From positions 4,030,001 to 4,094,000 of the forward strand of contig CM055823.1 in the NCBI GenBank assembly GCA_029582265.1: DNA of 64,000 nt. The letters run 5' to 3'. This DNA comes from Zoroaster sp. YZ-2022 (lineage: Eukaryota > Echinodermata > Asteroidea > Forcipulatida > Zoroasteridae). Both the position numbers and the translations under genes were made by a program. A model generated the notes under the pieces. That model was not told where the DNA came from and did no database searches. It saw only the letters and a list, made by a program, of their open reading frames with translations. Position 1 is the first letter of the stretch. Every line of letters begins with the position of its first letter. Shown here in pieces: positions 17,464-29,222 of the stretch.

Positions 17464-18658
17464 CAGGCCTCGACAAATCGCCTGTCCGATTGCCCGGGAC
17501 ACGATGAAATTTTGTCGGGCAACCTGGACATCTGAATGGTCTGCCCGATCGGGCAAGTGTTCTTATTGAAACACTAATGAGTTATATTACTTATTAAATA
17601 AACATTTTACCGTTTAATTCCACTGGTGAATTCCTTGAAAGTGTTCAAAGCATTTAATAAAATCTAAGCTTATAAAAATCAACTCAAATTGTCGTGCATG
17701 TCGTGGTTGCGCCATCTTTAAAATCAGTTCGCGTCGGAAAAGGAAGCCGTGTACATGTCGTATACACGCAATTCTTTTTTTGCACCGCAGATCGGAGAGC
17801 TTTGTATGCATGCTCGGTCGACTTGATAACGAGCCACGTGCGTAAAGTGCCACGCTCGGAAGACGTGGCCACACGCTGTGGAAGCTTCCATTGTCCTTTC
17901 GGATATCGGGTGACGTGACATGCCATTTTGGCAGTGCTCGTGCTTCGGTTGACGTGTTATTGCGCAACAATTGTTCGGTACGATAGCGGGGGCGGAGTGC
18001 GGCTATAAGCCAGGCACTTCGTGTCTGACGTCACTGTGTTGGATCTGGTATTGCGCGGCGCCCAGTTGAGAACCCATTTGCCAAGCCAAAAATATAGTTT
18101 CCTTTGTGTTTCCTCTCTTGAAAACAGCTGGGGATCCACTCCATTTTGATTGTGTTTAATTTTGGCGCGACAATTAGCACGTCAGCTAATTGAATTGTAG
18201 CTGTGACAACTCGTGTAAATATTACAAAATGATGTAATATTTTGACGAATTGAGAATTCGTAAATGGGCCTCATACACGAAGTGCCTGGCTTATAGCCGC
18301 TACTCGGCATCACGTGTTCAACGCACAGTGCAAGCATAAAGATGTCCATGTCATCAGCGCGCCGGTTCCGTGCGAGTGCCTGCGACGTGCATGACGGAGT
18401 TTACATGTAGGAAAGTTCAAATTTGACATATTTATTTATTCTACGATAGTAAGCCTATGTTATCAATTAAAAAATAAAAATACATAAGTCCAGGTTTGAC
18501 AATGTTGGCACTTAATTTGCTGATATAAATTCCTCAAAATGCATGTCTCAATTTTTGCCGGGCAAGTTCGGGCAATTACCTCCATGGTTCGGGCAAGCAA
18601 TCTGCGACCAAAGCTTGCCCGATCGGGCAATTAAGAAGAAAAAAATTGTCGTGGCCTG
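17464..18658. mobile_element. Non-autonomous CAGGCC-ended DNA transposon with 7-bp target duplication
   Basis: The ends are inverted: CAGGCCTCGACAA at the left and TTGTCGTGGCCTG at the right, with further inverted GCCCGATCGGGCA blocks about 80 bp in. The 7-bp direct repeat TAAACAC flanks it at 17457-17463 and 18659-18665. CAG-type ends with a 7-8 bp duplication fit the hAT or P superfamilies. No transposase frame is visible in its 1,195 bp. Confidence 0.8.
17995..18305. mobile_element. Nested ~0.3 kb MITE, first copy
   Basis: A perfect 26-bp inverted repeat bounds it: positions 17999-18024 and 18275-18300 (sequence begins GCGGCTATAAGCCAGG). It is nested inside the CAGGCC element. A second copy with the same terminal repeats lies at 45535-45853. 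Confidence 0.75.
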
Positions 18659-18665
18659 TAAACAC

Positions 18666-20276
18666 CAACGAATTAAGTAGTCTTCGTTCACTTCTTCTGT
18701 GTCTAATTTGAGGATCAGTATTCAGTAAAATTATTGCAAATGCAAAGCATTCATATATTTTGGTTTCCACAAACAGCTTGTTGACGGCATAGAACAATAA
18801 AATTACAGATGTTCGTGAACAAAAATTTAGGTCATGTAAATCCCCTACTATTTCTGTAAAATCAGTGGTTAAACAACTTTTTCCATTTTCACATGCACTA
18901 ACTTTCCAGTAAATCTTACAAATTTCACTATATTTTTTATTTCTGTAACAAGCACGACTTAGATAAGTTTTAGCTGTGGTGACCGCAGCCCTACTACCTG
19001 ACTTTTACAACTTCTGCCATTAAGGAAGAGACAAATATTATTGTTGGACTTGATCTTTTGTTCACTCAGCAGAATACTATAGGAGGGTTAAAGACCACTC
19101 AAAATGCCTTGATTTTTTTTAATCAAAATTGTTCAGTATGTATACCTAATTATTTGTATGCCATTCCAAATATAAAAATTTTTAAAAATCAGAAATTGCT
19201 GGAAAAAAAATCATAATTTCAGCGGTTGAAATCCGCTACGTAACATTTTTAGATGTTGGACATTTGCGACTGATGGCGGCAGCAAACATTTTTCCTGTTT
19301 TTATGACGTACTTTTACGGGAGCTCACAAACAGCGGTCTTAACAACGGTCCAGCCGCGTTGTCAGGTCCGTGACTGTACATGTACATGTACATGTGTGGA
19401 CGAGATTTCCCTGTGTGTGTATAATTTTTTATTGTGTCCGCGTGAGCGTGGGTGTCAGTGCAGTGTGTGGACGTGGGTCCTGGGTCATGTCATGGTACAA
19501 AATTTTAGTCTGGTTCACAACACCGGCATGATCACCAAATTATTATTTTTATCAGCACAAACCAAGAACAATTTTGACACATTTTGCAGTGAGATTAACT
19601 TTCCTGATAACAAAATTCAACGAAACAAACCCTAGACATTCAAAACTTTGGTTGCTCTTAAAATATTTGTTTGTAAAAAGTAAGAAAAATAGGCTAACAA
19701 TGTGCTCTTACGTCGGACTCAAGACATTCCTGCGGCTTCGCCATTTTCACCTGGATTTTATCCATTTCAGGCTTAAATTGATATGATTCTATGTCCCTTA
19801 TTTCGCCAACTTCGGCATCAGTATAACCGCCATCAAGTGATGAACAACACAATTGGTCAGTACTACTTTTGGAAACTTATTCAAAAACACTTTCGGTTAA
19901 AGTCGTAACGTTAGTTGGTAAACTTATTTTGGAACTGGACGCGATGTAATATACTTTGTGTACAAAACGTACCGCAGTAAACAGTTATACTAAGCGTTCG
20001 CCCTGCCATAAATGTACGTCATCAAAATAGGCTCCGTGAAAGTGTCCCCGACGGCTTTTGTTTCACTCCGGCGTAGTAGTGATGTACATTTTCATAGGTT
20101 TTTGAAGCATGAAGGGTTAAAGAAAAATAACGGAAGTCTTATTTTTGATTATTCCTACTTAGAATTACTTACTTTCTAAAATTGGGTTGAAAATATTGAC
20201 CATTTTGTATGGTCTTTAACGGACGATAGTGCGCTGCGGTGAATGCCCATGGTTGGTAGTCCTTTGTGTAAGTGTA
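18666..20276. other. Gene-free host sequence
   Basis: About 1.6 kb without a convincing frame, repeat or RNA. A TACATG tract is at 19377-19393, and an ATAGGAGGGTTAA end like that of the small element at 60034-60172 is at about 19080. Confidence 0.4.
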
Positions 20277-21149
20277 GGGTCCTACTAAAACTGACAACTC
20301 ACGACAACTGACGACAACTCACAACAACACCTTCTAAATGCACTGAAAACTCAAAAATAAAGTTAAAAATATGTTTATAAGGGACAGTAGCATACATACA
20401 GGCTTTCAGTTTTTGAAAATGTGGTTTTAATTAGCAATAAAAAATGATTTTCTTCGCTGCAGTAGTATTGGCCGCCATCTTGCTTGTGCAATGTAAGAGG
20501 ACTGTACCATTATGTGAAAGGGTGAAAGTAAACCAGACTACAAAGCCGGTGACATAACGTGGGCTGTGTCCGTGTGCCTGTGTCCCGCTGGCGCACGAAA
20601 TTTATTTTCATGTACAATGGTTATAATTTTATGTTTGTAGTATAATAGGCCTATATTGTGTCCTGGTATTTTATTTTGTAAAATATTAATATACATGTTG
20701 TGTAAAGTGTATTATATTGACCTTGTAAGTTTTAACTATGTTTAGGCCGACTGGTTTAAATAAATTCAATAAATCCAAATATAGTGAACATGGTTGTACT
20801 TTTTAATCTTTATTCTGCTTGTTTGTATTATTCTCGTGAATGCTTACTAATCTGCGAATAAAGTTTGAACAAAATTGAAAGTCATGGTAGTTCTTGTGAT
20901 GTTTTTGACCTAGGGTAACGTAGTTTTTTGACAATGCAGACAAAGTTACTTGTTGAATGAATAAGAAAACATAAATTTTGTCAAAAGAGTTTTATAAAGT
21001 ATAGACCAACTATCGTGACAGCTGGTATTCATACTTATTGGCGAAAATTAATTGCTCAGCAACAACACATATAGGACTCTTTGATTCACCGATAAAGAAC
21101 TACTTGATCACCACTGGGAATCATGATTAAGAGCTTCAGAAAACATTTA

Positions 21150-21297
21150 CATTTTCTAAAAAATAATTAATAAATAATTAAATAAATAAAAAATAAATAT
21201 AAACAAATACAAATAAATATACATGTAAATAAATAAAAACAAAAATAAATAAATAAAAATAAATATATAAATAAAAATAAATAAATAAATATAAACT
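21150..21297. repeat. AAAT/AAATA simple-sequence tract
   Basis: About 150 bp of AATAAATAAATAAA-type low-complexity sequence. A small palindrome (AGTGTTTGTT and its complement) follows at about 21308-21330. Confidence 0.8.
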
Positions 21298-22607
21298 AGA
21301 GCTTAAGTGTTTGTTTGAACAAACACTAGGTGTTTCGGGAGAAAGTAAAGGTAATCAAGCATCTCCTTATTCTGACATGCTTATAAACTGTCTTTGTTTT
21401 CACATATATTGCATTTATAATTAAAAAATAATTTATAAAATTTGAAAACAAATTCTACATTGATTATTACATTTTCAAGGTTGTACACATGATTGGCAAA
21501 ATGTCTGTAGCTGCATCCATACTACAGAATTACAACCTAAAGATCAGATGCCATTTTGTACATAAATTGTTAGACATTGAAATAATCAAAGAGTTGTATG
21601 GGTGCTTGTAAATTGCTAATAAAACAATGAAATACATATTTATTTTAACTGTTGGGTTTCATGTTGACTTTTGTGGTTACACACTTCCCTCCCCCACAAT
21701 CAATTGAAACCGCTTTGTTGACTTGTTTAACCTAATGTACTTGTAACTAATCTAGAAATGAGTGTACATGGTCTTACACATGTAACAAGTAAAATGACTT
21801 CAGTGTAAATGAACCCAACCATGATCTTTTGTTGACAAGAAAAATAAATCAATCTGCATTTATAATAAATGTATGTTCTGTACATGTATGTACGATTTAG
21901 TGACAATTCAGAATGGGTGACACTCAGGGGTTGTCATTGAAATTGGTAATTTTGGAATAAAATGTCTGCCCCCTCCCCCAAGTTCTTGGTGATGGCATGT
22001 ACGGCCACTGGTGATGAACCAACACATTTGTTTTCTAAAATTCTTTGGTCTATCATTGCAGCACTATAGAATCCAAGAAGAGGGGGAAACAAGCAATAAA
22101 AGTATAAGGGCCCAAATTACCAATTCCATTGACGACTGGTGCTTCATTATGTCAAAAATCACACCCAGCATCAATTCTGCATAGCTGAAGTTGCAAGATG
22201 TTTCTGTCCTCTTTCTAAAAAAGATTTAAGATTGAAAATAGGAGCAAGGGCTTATATTTAAATAAATGTTGTTTAACTGACATGGATTGGAAAGGTGGTT
22301 ATCAGATACACCCCTTCTCTGGGACTGAAATGCCAGTACTGCTATAGCAAAAAATAATAACAAATTATACTAAACCTTAATTTTGTGTAATAAACAACCA
22401 TTAAAACTAAATGAAATGTTCATCAATGGTATGAAGACCCCTTCTCAAACGATGTTAACGTAAGACGTTAAACCATACCATCGTGTAGCCAATAAACTGA
22501 AGATTGACTTTAACAGTTATGATACTGCATTTGGATGTGGTGTCAACGCTGTGTCAGGGTGTTTTAGGCTGGAACTCAGTCTAAGCCATGATACATCTGA
22601 GTCAACA

Positions 22608-22870
22608 TGCTGTAAAAAATAAGTTAAGTTTTAAGTACATGGACCAAGAATAAAGTATTTGAAATTTCAGAGGTTTTATAAGTACATGGACTAAAAATAA
22701 AGTATTTGAAATTTCAGAGAAGTTCTAATTTATGTGAATGAGGAAAATAATGTCACAGTGAACATGCTGTAAAAAATAATAGGAAGGTTTTATAAGTACA
22801 TGGACCAAGAATAAAGTATTTGAAAATTCAAAGAAGTCCTAATTTCTGTGAATGGGGAAAATAGTGTATC
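22608..22870. repeat. Diverged tandem duplication inside the 4.0 kb element
   Basis: Blocks beginning CATGCTGTAAAAAATAA and containing AAGTACATGGAC, AATAAAGTATTTGAAA and a GAAGT(C/T)CTAATTT segment occur at about 22608-22745 and 22764-22870, with an extra internal copy of the AAGTACATGGAC block. Non-coding. Confidence 0.6.
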
Positions 22871-23564
22871 ATTTTGGAGTAGCTGGACCATTGAAATTGA
22901 AAAGGGCATTGTTTGTTTTCAAAATTGCACACAATTATTCTTGACAATGTGTAATAAATTTAAGAAATGTTCTCGCACGAAACTCACATCAAAAGAGAAA
23001 GGTATTTAAGGAAATTGCAGAGTCTCATATACTCATAGTTTCATGTGATTGTGAGAGATGTCTGAGAGAGGCCTCCCCAGGGAGCACGACCTACAACAAC
23101 AAGAAGTACATGTACATGTATTGTGGTTTATGCAATCAGCAATACGCCATAGTTTTTTAAGTTTTACGAGAAATGCTAAGCCAAAGGTTGGTGCGTCATT
23201 TCACGAGTGCGGCGAATTACGTACATGGACGATACATAATTATGTTCACGTACTGACGTTAAGTTAAACAGGCACAATGCAACGACAAACTCTGTAATCC
23301 CTCTAAAATGGCTTTTCTTGTATAAAATACAGGAAATCCTCTTAAAAATTAAATTCAAGATACTTACCCTTTATGACTGTCTGTGTTGGCGATCCATTTT
23401 TACTCAAATCTAAGACCTAACTAACACTGTAAATAGTAACAACAGCGCACGTCGATTCGATTGTACATGTACATTGATGCTACATTGTAACCAAAGATCG
23501 TTGGCGATCCATTTGCACACGAAATCCCATGTGGCGCCTCATATCGAACCTTGCGGCGCTGTAG

Positions 23565-23836
23565 ATCTTTGATTTTTAACGATTGCAATGTAATTAAAAC
23601 GTTTTATCTAAGAAACATTGATTGATCGAAATTCGATATCTGATGACCTAATCATGACGCCACAACTCGAGTTTCATCTACGTGTTAGGTTCTAAGTATA
23701 TGCCAAGTTTGAAGTTCATGTGAAGTTTGTAAGTATGTGTTTTTTTTGTAGACAATCGATCCGGAAAAGAAGGAGAAGAAAAAGAAAAAAAAACGAACGA
23801 AAACAATAGTTGTTTCGGGTGAATACCCGAAACACC
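23565..23836 (-). repeat. Solitary inverted copy of the viral terminal repeat
   Basis: The reverse complement matches 3018-3290 block by block, ending in the same hairpin terminus (here CCCGAAACACC at the outer right end). It lies 20.5 kb from the left copy in the orientation expected of the far end of a Polinton. However, the outer flanks are not duplicated (TTATTA at the left, CAATAA at the right), and the repeat sits inside an unrelated 4.0 kb element. It may be a solo end or a second fragment insertion. Confidence 0.7.
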
Positions 23837-25221
23837 CAATAAACTGTCTTAAAAAAAATTCCTGGCAGTGACAATACCAGACCTAAAATACTTCACAAAA
23901 ATTGTATGTTTTCTACATCTGTAAATATAATTATACATGGTTGTAATTATATTGCAATTCATTGTTAATGTTACACTCCATAAAAATACAACAAAAGACT
24001 TCCCCTCCTGCCTGGCATCGGCTGACAAAAATATTTCACCCTTTGACATAATGGTACAGTCCTTTTTCGTTGCGCAAGCAAGATGGCGGCCAATAGGCAA
24101 TACTAACACCCTCCATTGCTAGTAACACTAACACGTTATAACTGCGGCGAAGAAAATCATTTTTATTGCTAATTAAAACCACATTTTCAAAAACTGAAAC
24201 TCGTTATGTATGCCACTGTCTCTTATAAACATACTTATAACTTTATTTTTGAGTTTTCAGTGCATTTAGAACGTGTTGTCGTGAGTTGTCATTTTTTTTT
24301 AGTAGGACCGTAAACCATATGTACGATCATGAGTGACGATAGACAAGTATCGATATCGAGCAGGCAATGTTCTGTACCCCAAAAAGGTGTCCCAAACATG
24401 AGAAATGCTCTTCAAACTCACCTCCAAGATTCTACATGTATGCCATCTACAGATGCCTCTTCTGAAGTTTAAAACCATGCAAATTGCATTGGCGAGATTT
24501 TATGGACATTTTAAGTTTGTAAAAATGCAAGACTGGAAACTGCTGGACTCGTGACGCGTTGTCCCAACAATGCATTCAAGCGCGCGCGCGCATACACAAT
24601 GACCCCCCTGCTACCACCACCACCGGTAAAAAACGAAAAACATGCAGTATAGCACCACCTAGCGATTTTTAGCATACCAACTACATACATTTGTTACGGG
24701 GGATGAGCGGAGGTTGGGGTCATTAGGATCGTCTTTTTGCTTAACCAATTATTTAATTATTTTTAAATTAACCAACGTTTACCCAAAATTATAGATTAAC
24801 TATTTTCAGGAAAAACCCACTTTTATAAATCCATTCAGTCCCCTGAAATGTTATTCAACAGGAACGCTGAGAGTGAATGTTTTCGGGGGTTATTGACGGC
24901 GTGCCGTCCCGAGTGCTTTTCATTGAAAATCATTGGAACTATATCCTCTTTTGAACGCAATTAAAGATGTAATTTGGAAAAAAGTAGTTACCAGGTTAAC
25001 AATACTGATATGTAAACAAATGTGGGAGAGCAATTAACACTAGTTCTGAAGGATTGATACAAAATACTTTGAACGAGTTGGAACGAGACAAACTTGATTT
25101 GAATGCTTACAAAAATATAAAAATGTTATTTACTTTCCAATCAAAACTTAAATAATAATAATAATGTCAGCAGACTCTATCTACCAAGGTCAGAGGGCGG
25201 AAGAGGGTTAGTGTATCAGAC

Positions 25222-25251
25222 CATGGAGGTAAAAATAATTCTACCTCCATG
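25222..25251. mobile_element. 30-bp foldback insertion with 7-bp direct repeats
   Basis: CATGGAGGTA and its exact inverse TACCTCCATG flank a 10-nt loop. ATCAGAC is duplicated on both sides (25215-25221 and 25252-25258). It is one of six such micro-insertions in this window. Confidence 0.6.
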
Positions 25252-26315
25252 ATCAGACAGCATTAACATCGAAAGAAGGAGCTTGCAGTGTCATGTACAT
25301 GTACATGTAAGAAGTACTCGGGAAAAGTTGTTGAAGGTTGCGCAGAAATACATGAAGGCAGACGAATTAGGTCCAATTGCGCAAGGGTGGCAGGTCTTAC
25401 AGTGCAGGCGATTTAATGAGACGTGTTCTACCGCGCAATCGATGTTCTGACCCCAAGGTCATCGCTCATGCGCATTATTCAGCATGAACGGCATGAAAAG
25501 TTTGTACACAGATTGGCCGTTGCTCTGAGAAATGTCTGGGAAATACTCTTTTTTTTTAGACACCTTTCAGCCAAAAATCGTTTCTCCAAGAGGCAGTTAA
25601 GAAGTTACAGTGCCTGCATTTCCTCGGTTCAGCCAACGAAGACAGGTAAAAAAGGGAGAAAATTCAGTGCAAACTTTACAGGTATACGAACAGGAATAAC
25701 TCTTGGTCAGGACCTTATCGTAAGTGTACTGTAGATAAGGTCCTATCACTATTATAATAAAGGCAGGATGTATGGGATATAATTATTTTAATGGATCCAT
25801 TTAATAATATGAAGTCTTATTTATTACAAGAATTAATTCATTTACACAGTTACAATTAAATAGAATAAATAGGAAACTAGCTCAACAAAATACGGAGTAA
25901 AATAAAGAAAAAATAAAAATAAATAAGTAATTACATACAAAATACAGAATTAAATCAAACAAAATAACTTTGTAAATTTTTCAAAGCATTTTAGGCCTAC
26001 TACATAATTAATACATCGTACTATAAAATAAATCATATTCTGGGATTATTCATAACTGTTTTGTTTAGCTAGTTTTCTATGTATTAGTTGTAACTGTTGA
26101 ATTATTTCATGTAATATTTATTTTTGTTAAATTATATTAAACCAGTCTCAATAGCATGAGATGCGTCACAAAATTACAGGGGGCGAGTTTATCGGGGGGG
26201 GGGGGGGGGGGGTTTGTACCTGCAGGGGGCGAGTTGACTGGCACGCTCGAGCTCGCGCTCGAGTGTCACACTCACACTATAGTCACAGTACAGTACAGTC
26301 TGTAGTCAGTATCAT

Positions 26316-26346
26316 CATAGAGAAAGGACACAGACCTTTCTCTATG
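26316..26346. mobile_element. 31-bp foldback insertion with 7-bp direct repeats
   Basis: CATAGAGAAAGG and CCTTTCTCTATG are perfect inverse arms around ACACAGA. GTATCAT is duplicated at 26309-26315 and 26347-26353. Confidence 0.6.
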
Positions 26347-26496
26347 GTATCATTGAATCAGCACGACTGCCTGGAAAATAAAGCTTTTATTTAATCCACT
26401 GTATGGGTCACAGCATCAAAACGATGTCTTAACATGTATAGTTTACATAAACTTCCATTATTTGTTCTAAATAATACAGAAATGTAATTAAATTAC

Positions 26497-26595
26497 CTGT
26501 AAATCAGTGAGCGTTCTTCCTCAATCCAAACTATGGCCGGCCGGCATGGCACTAATCAGTTTTCATAATCACAGCGCCCTCTGTAGTTAGCTATA
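26497..26595 (-). other. Orphan first exon of a lost zinc-finger gene
   Basis: On the minus strand the exon ends in TGATTTACAG with donor GTAATT beginning at 26496, as in the four intact genes. It carries the CAGAGGGCGCTGTG block at its upstream side. No zinc-finger coding exon follows downstream, so it is a relic. Confidence 0.5.
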
Positions 26596-26682
26596 ATTAT
26601 ACAGTATACATGTATTCCGTTTCTTACCATGATAAGGCACCCAATCAAACGGCCACAGGCGGGCCGGTACGGTGAGGGGGAT

Positions 26683-29222
26683 CATCAGGATCGTCAAATC
26701 ATAATCAAACAAAACATCGAGGTCTGGGTAACACTATTATAATAGGACCATTATTTTGAATTTTTTTTCCCAGTAAAAAACCCATAGTTTTATATTACAA
26801 ATCCAATTATTCCAAGTCCCTGAAATGTTAATCAACTGGAATGGAGCTGATATCCGAGAGGGAAGGGTTTGGGGTTAATGACGGCGTGTCTCCGGAGTAC
26901 TTTCATTGAAACTGAAAATCATTTGGAACTATATCCTCCTTTTTTGAATACAAATAATGATGTAATTTGGAAAAAAAATTGTTCACCAGATTAACAATAC
27001 TGATATATAAACAAACGTGGGAGAGCAATTAACACTAGTTCTTAAGGATTGAGGCAAAATACTTTGAATGAGTCGGAAAGAGACAAACTTGATTTGAATG
27101 CTTACAAAAATATAACAATTTTATATACTTTCCAATAAAAACTTAAATATCAAACTTAGATTAATATTAGATTAGATTAATATTTGATGAATGCGTAAAG
27201 ATATTAAATCAATCAGGAAATGAACTTTGACCATAAAAATGGTTAAAAACCACTTATTAAAATAATAAAGAAAACTTAAAACCTAAACCCAAATTGTACA
27301 AATATTTTCAAAATAATAAAACCAAAAACCAATGCTGAACTAAAAGTGGATACCTGTAAAGCACAATGATAGACTTCCCTGTAAATTCTGGGAAATAATA
27401 ACCATAATTAAGTTATAAATGTCAATTGAAATACAAAATATAAATGGACAGAAACCAAGTTGTATCTAAATCTGATAAAATCAGAACCACTTATCCAAAT
27501 GTAGGAAAGAATCAAGTAAATTATGTTATGAAATACTCATAAAATACAAGGAAATCTACCAGCTTGACTTTACACAAAATACTGAGTTAAGAAAAGTATT
27601 CTGCTGAGTGAACAAAAGATTAAGTCCAACAATAGTCTTTCTCTTCCTTCAGACAAAAATAAAAGCTTCAATCAAGATGTGAGCCAGAATTCAGAAATAG
27701 GGTCATCCAAATGAGCTGTCCAAATTGTTCACTTACAATACTTTTACATGTAAATGACAGATGGAACAGGGTGTCCAAAATTTAAACCGGGGTGTCCAAA
27801 ATAAACCCAGACACCCCTCTGGCCAATTCTATGGCTTAAATAAACTTTAAAAAAGAAAATACTAACTTTCAAGCTTACACTTAAACCAAACTTCCTAATA
27901 ATGTTACCATGCCAACTAGATTCCTCAAATAATGTAAATTCATCTCCTTATTAACCCTAACCACCCCATATCCTCCAAAATCCTCCCAGGGGCACTTTTT
28001 TTACACCACTTCAAATGGGGCAAAATCACTACCTGGTAAAAAGTACAGGCCATAAGTTCTGAATATAAAAGATCAACAGAAATGCTTGGTGCATTTTGAA
28101 GATAAAGGCATGTTTCCAAAAGTGCACTGGAAGGATTTTGAGGATTAAGGAAGGATCCTCGTCAGAACACCTAGGGGGTTAGGGTTAATCAAAATTATTT
28201 AAACAGGTCTGTACTTTCTAAGGCAGCTTAGAGTCCTTGCTTAATCAAAGGGTATTAAAGTGTATGCCGCAGACTGAGTACAACAATAGAGGTTCTACCT
28301 CCAAATTTGGCCAAAATCTTTACATAGGGGTACAAGCTTGGGCTTAAAAAAACAGACAAGGGTCTACACAGCTTAATTTAAAACAGTGAAATAACCAGGG
28401 GGAACCACTACTATTAAGTAATTAAATAATTTTGTACTTGAATTGACTTTTATTATCCCCAATTCAAAAGTTTGTCAGCTTTTAAGAACATAACATGGAA
28501 TGAATGTATCTTTGGTTCTGTTGATCAAACTGTTTCTAGAAGTATGCGTACTCTCTTTGAATCAAGATATACATTAATAGCATTACATTCTTAAAAGCTT
28601 TTAAGAACATAACATGGAATGAATGTATCTTTGGTTCTGTTGATCAAACTGTTTCTAGAAGTATGCGTACTCTCTTTGAATCAAGATATACATTAATAGC
28701 ATTACATTCTTAAAAGCTAAAGCCCAGGAGCTTCGGGGGGCTTCGCCCCCTCGACCCCCACTGGGCTGTTGCCCCTGGACCCCACCAGGGGCCCTTAAGC
28801 GGGCCCCTAGACCCCCGGCCGTGAGGAGCTGCGCTCCGTTCGCTCCACTCACTATGCTCGCAATCAATCAAATTAGCTGGCACTCAATTTGGTCTGGTGA
28901 CAACCCTGCTTTTATCCCCAATTCAAAAGTTTGTCAGCTTTTAAGAGCATAACATGGAATGAATGTATCATTGGTTCTGTTGATCAAACTGTTTCTAGAA
29001 GTATGCGTACTCTCTTTGAATCAAGATATACATTAAACAACCAACCTGTGAAAGATTCAGCTTATTACAATGAGCAATTAATGAAAAAGTAGTGAAAATA
29101 CAATCAGATTGACGCTCCAAAAGTTTAACTGCCTTCAGTTTAACTTTGGTACGCTGACTGAACGTACCCGATGAAGCAGGAGACAATGTCTTGAGAGTTT
29201 TTCTTTTACAGAAAGCTTTATC
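26683..29222. other. Downstream flank of zinc-finger gene 1
   Basis: This non-coding module is shared with the other units (35757-38571, 39081-41133, 45955-48243, 54954-57365). It contains a tandem duplication of a 119-bp block at 28478-28718 with a third partial copy at 28938-29033. At about 28724-28866 there is a GC-rich insertion (GGGGGCTTCGCCCCC hairpin) that the paralogous units lack. Confidence 0.65.

Larger units (their letters stand above)
20277..24310. mobile_element. 4.0 kb element with ~260-bp terminal inverted repeats
   Basis: Positions 20277-20530 match the reverse complement of 24036-24310, starting GGTCCTACTAAA and including ACTCAAAAATAAAGTT and a GATGGCGGCCAATA (YY1-like) block. 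A TA dinucleotide flanks both ends, so a TA target duplication is possible. No transposase frame survives. The interior contains an AAAT microsatellite, a duplicated block and, at 23565-23836, a solitary viral terminal repeat. Confidence 0.7.
24311..26682. other. Remnant zinc-finger unit without coding exon
   Basis: Positions about 24715-25155 match the downstream flank shared by all zinc-finger units (GTCATTAGGATCGTCTT start, CAATTAACACTAGTTCTGAAGG block). At 26395-26600 lie the intron and first-exon sequences found upstream of those genes. The coding exon is missing; 25160-26300 is unrelated sequence with no gene, including a poly-G run at 26192-26212 and a GGACCTTATC hairpin at 25704-25744. 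Confidence 0.6.

Noticed and set aside
17614..17970. Protein-coding gene inside the CAGGCC element
   Set aside because: Several overlapping frames exist on both strands, none with recognisable motifs or support from composition; the element is treated as non-autonomous.
21323..21336. Left viral terminus (AGGTGTTTCGGG matches the terminal-repeat end)
   Set aside because: Only 12 bp match; nothing of the inner terminal repeat follows, and no hairpin partner is present.
3018..23836. A single complete 20.8 kb Polinton bounded by the two terminal repeats
   Set aside because: The flanks show no target duplication, the penton and other viral genes lie outside the left repeat, the right repeat is inside another transposon, and a 21-bp duplication delimits only 3018-6201. 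Kept as an alternative, not as the annotation.
25704..25744. Seventh foldback insertion (GGACCTTATC arms)
   Set aside because: The hairpin is real, but no direct repeat flanks it and its ends are not CA...TG.
28655..28867. Small GC-rich protein
   Set aside because: The frame is just the translation of the GC-rich hairpin insertion at 28724-28866 and part of a tandem duplication.
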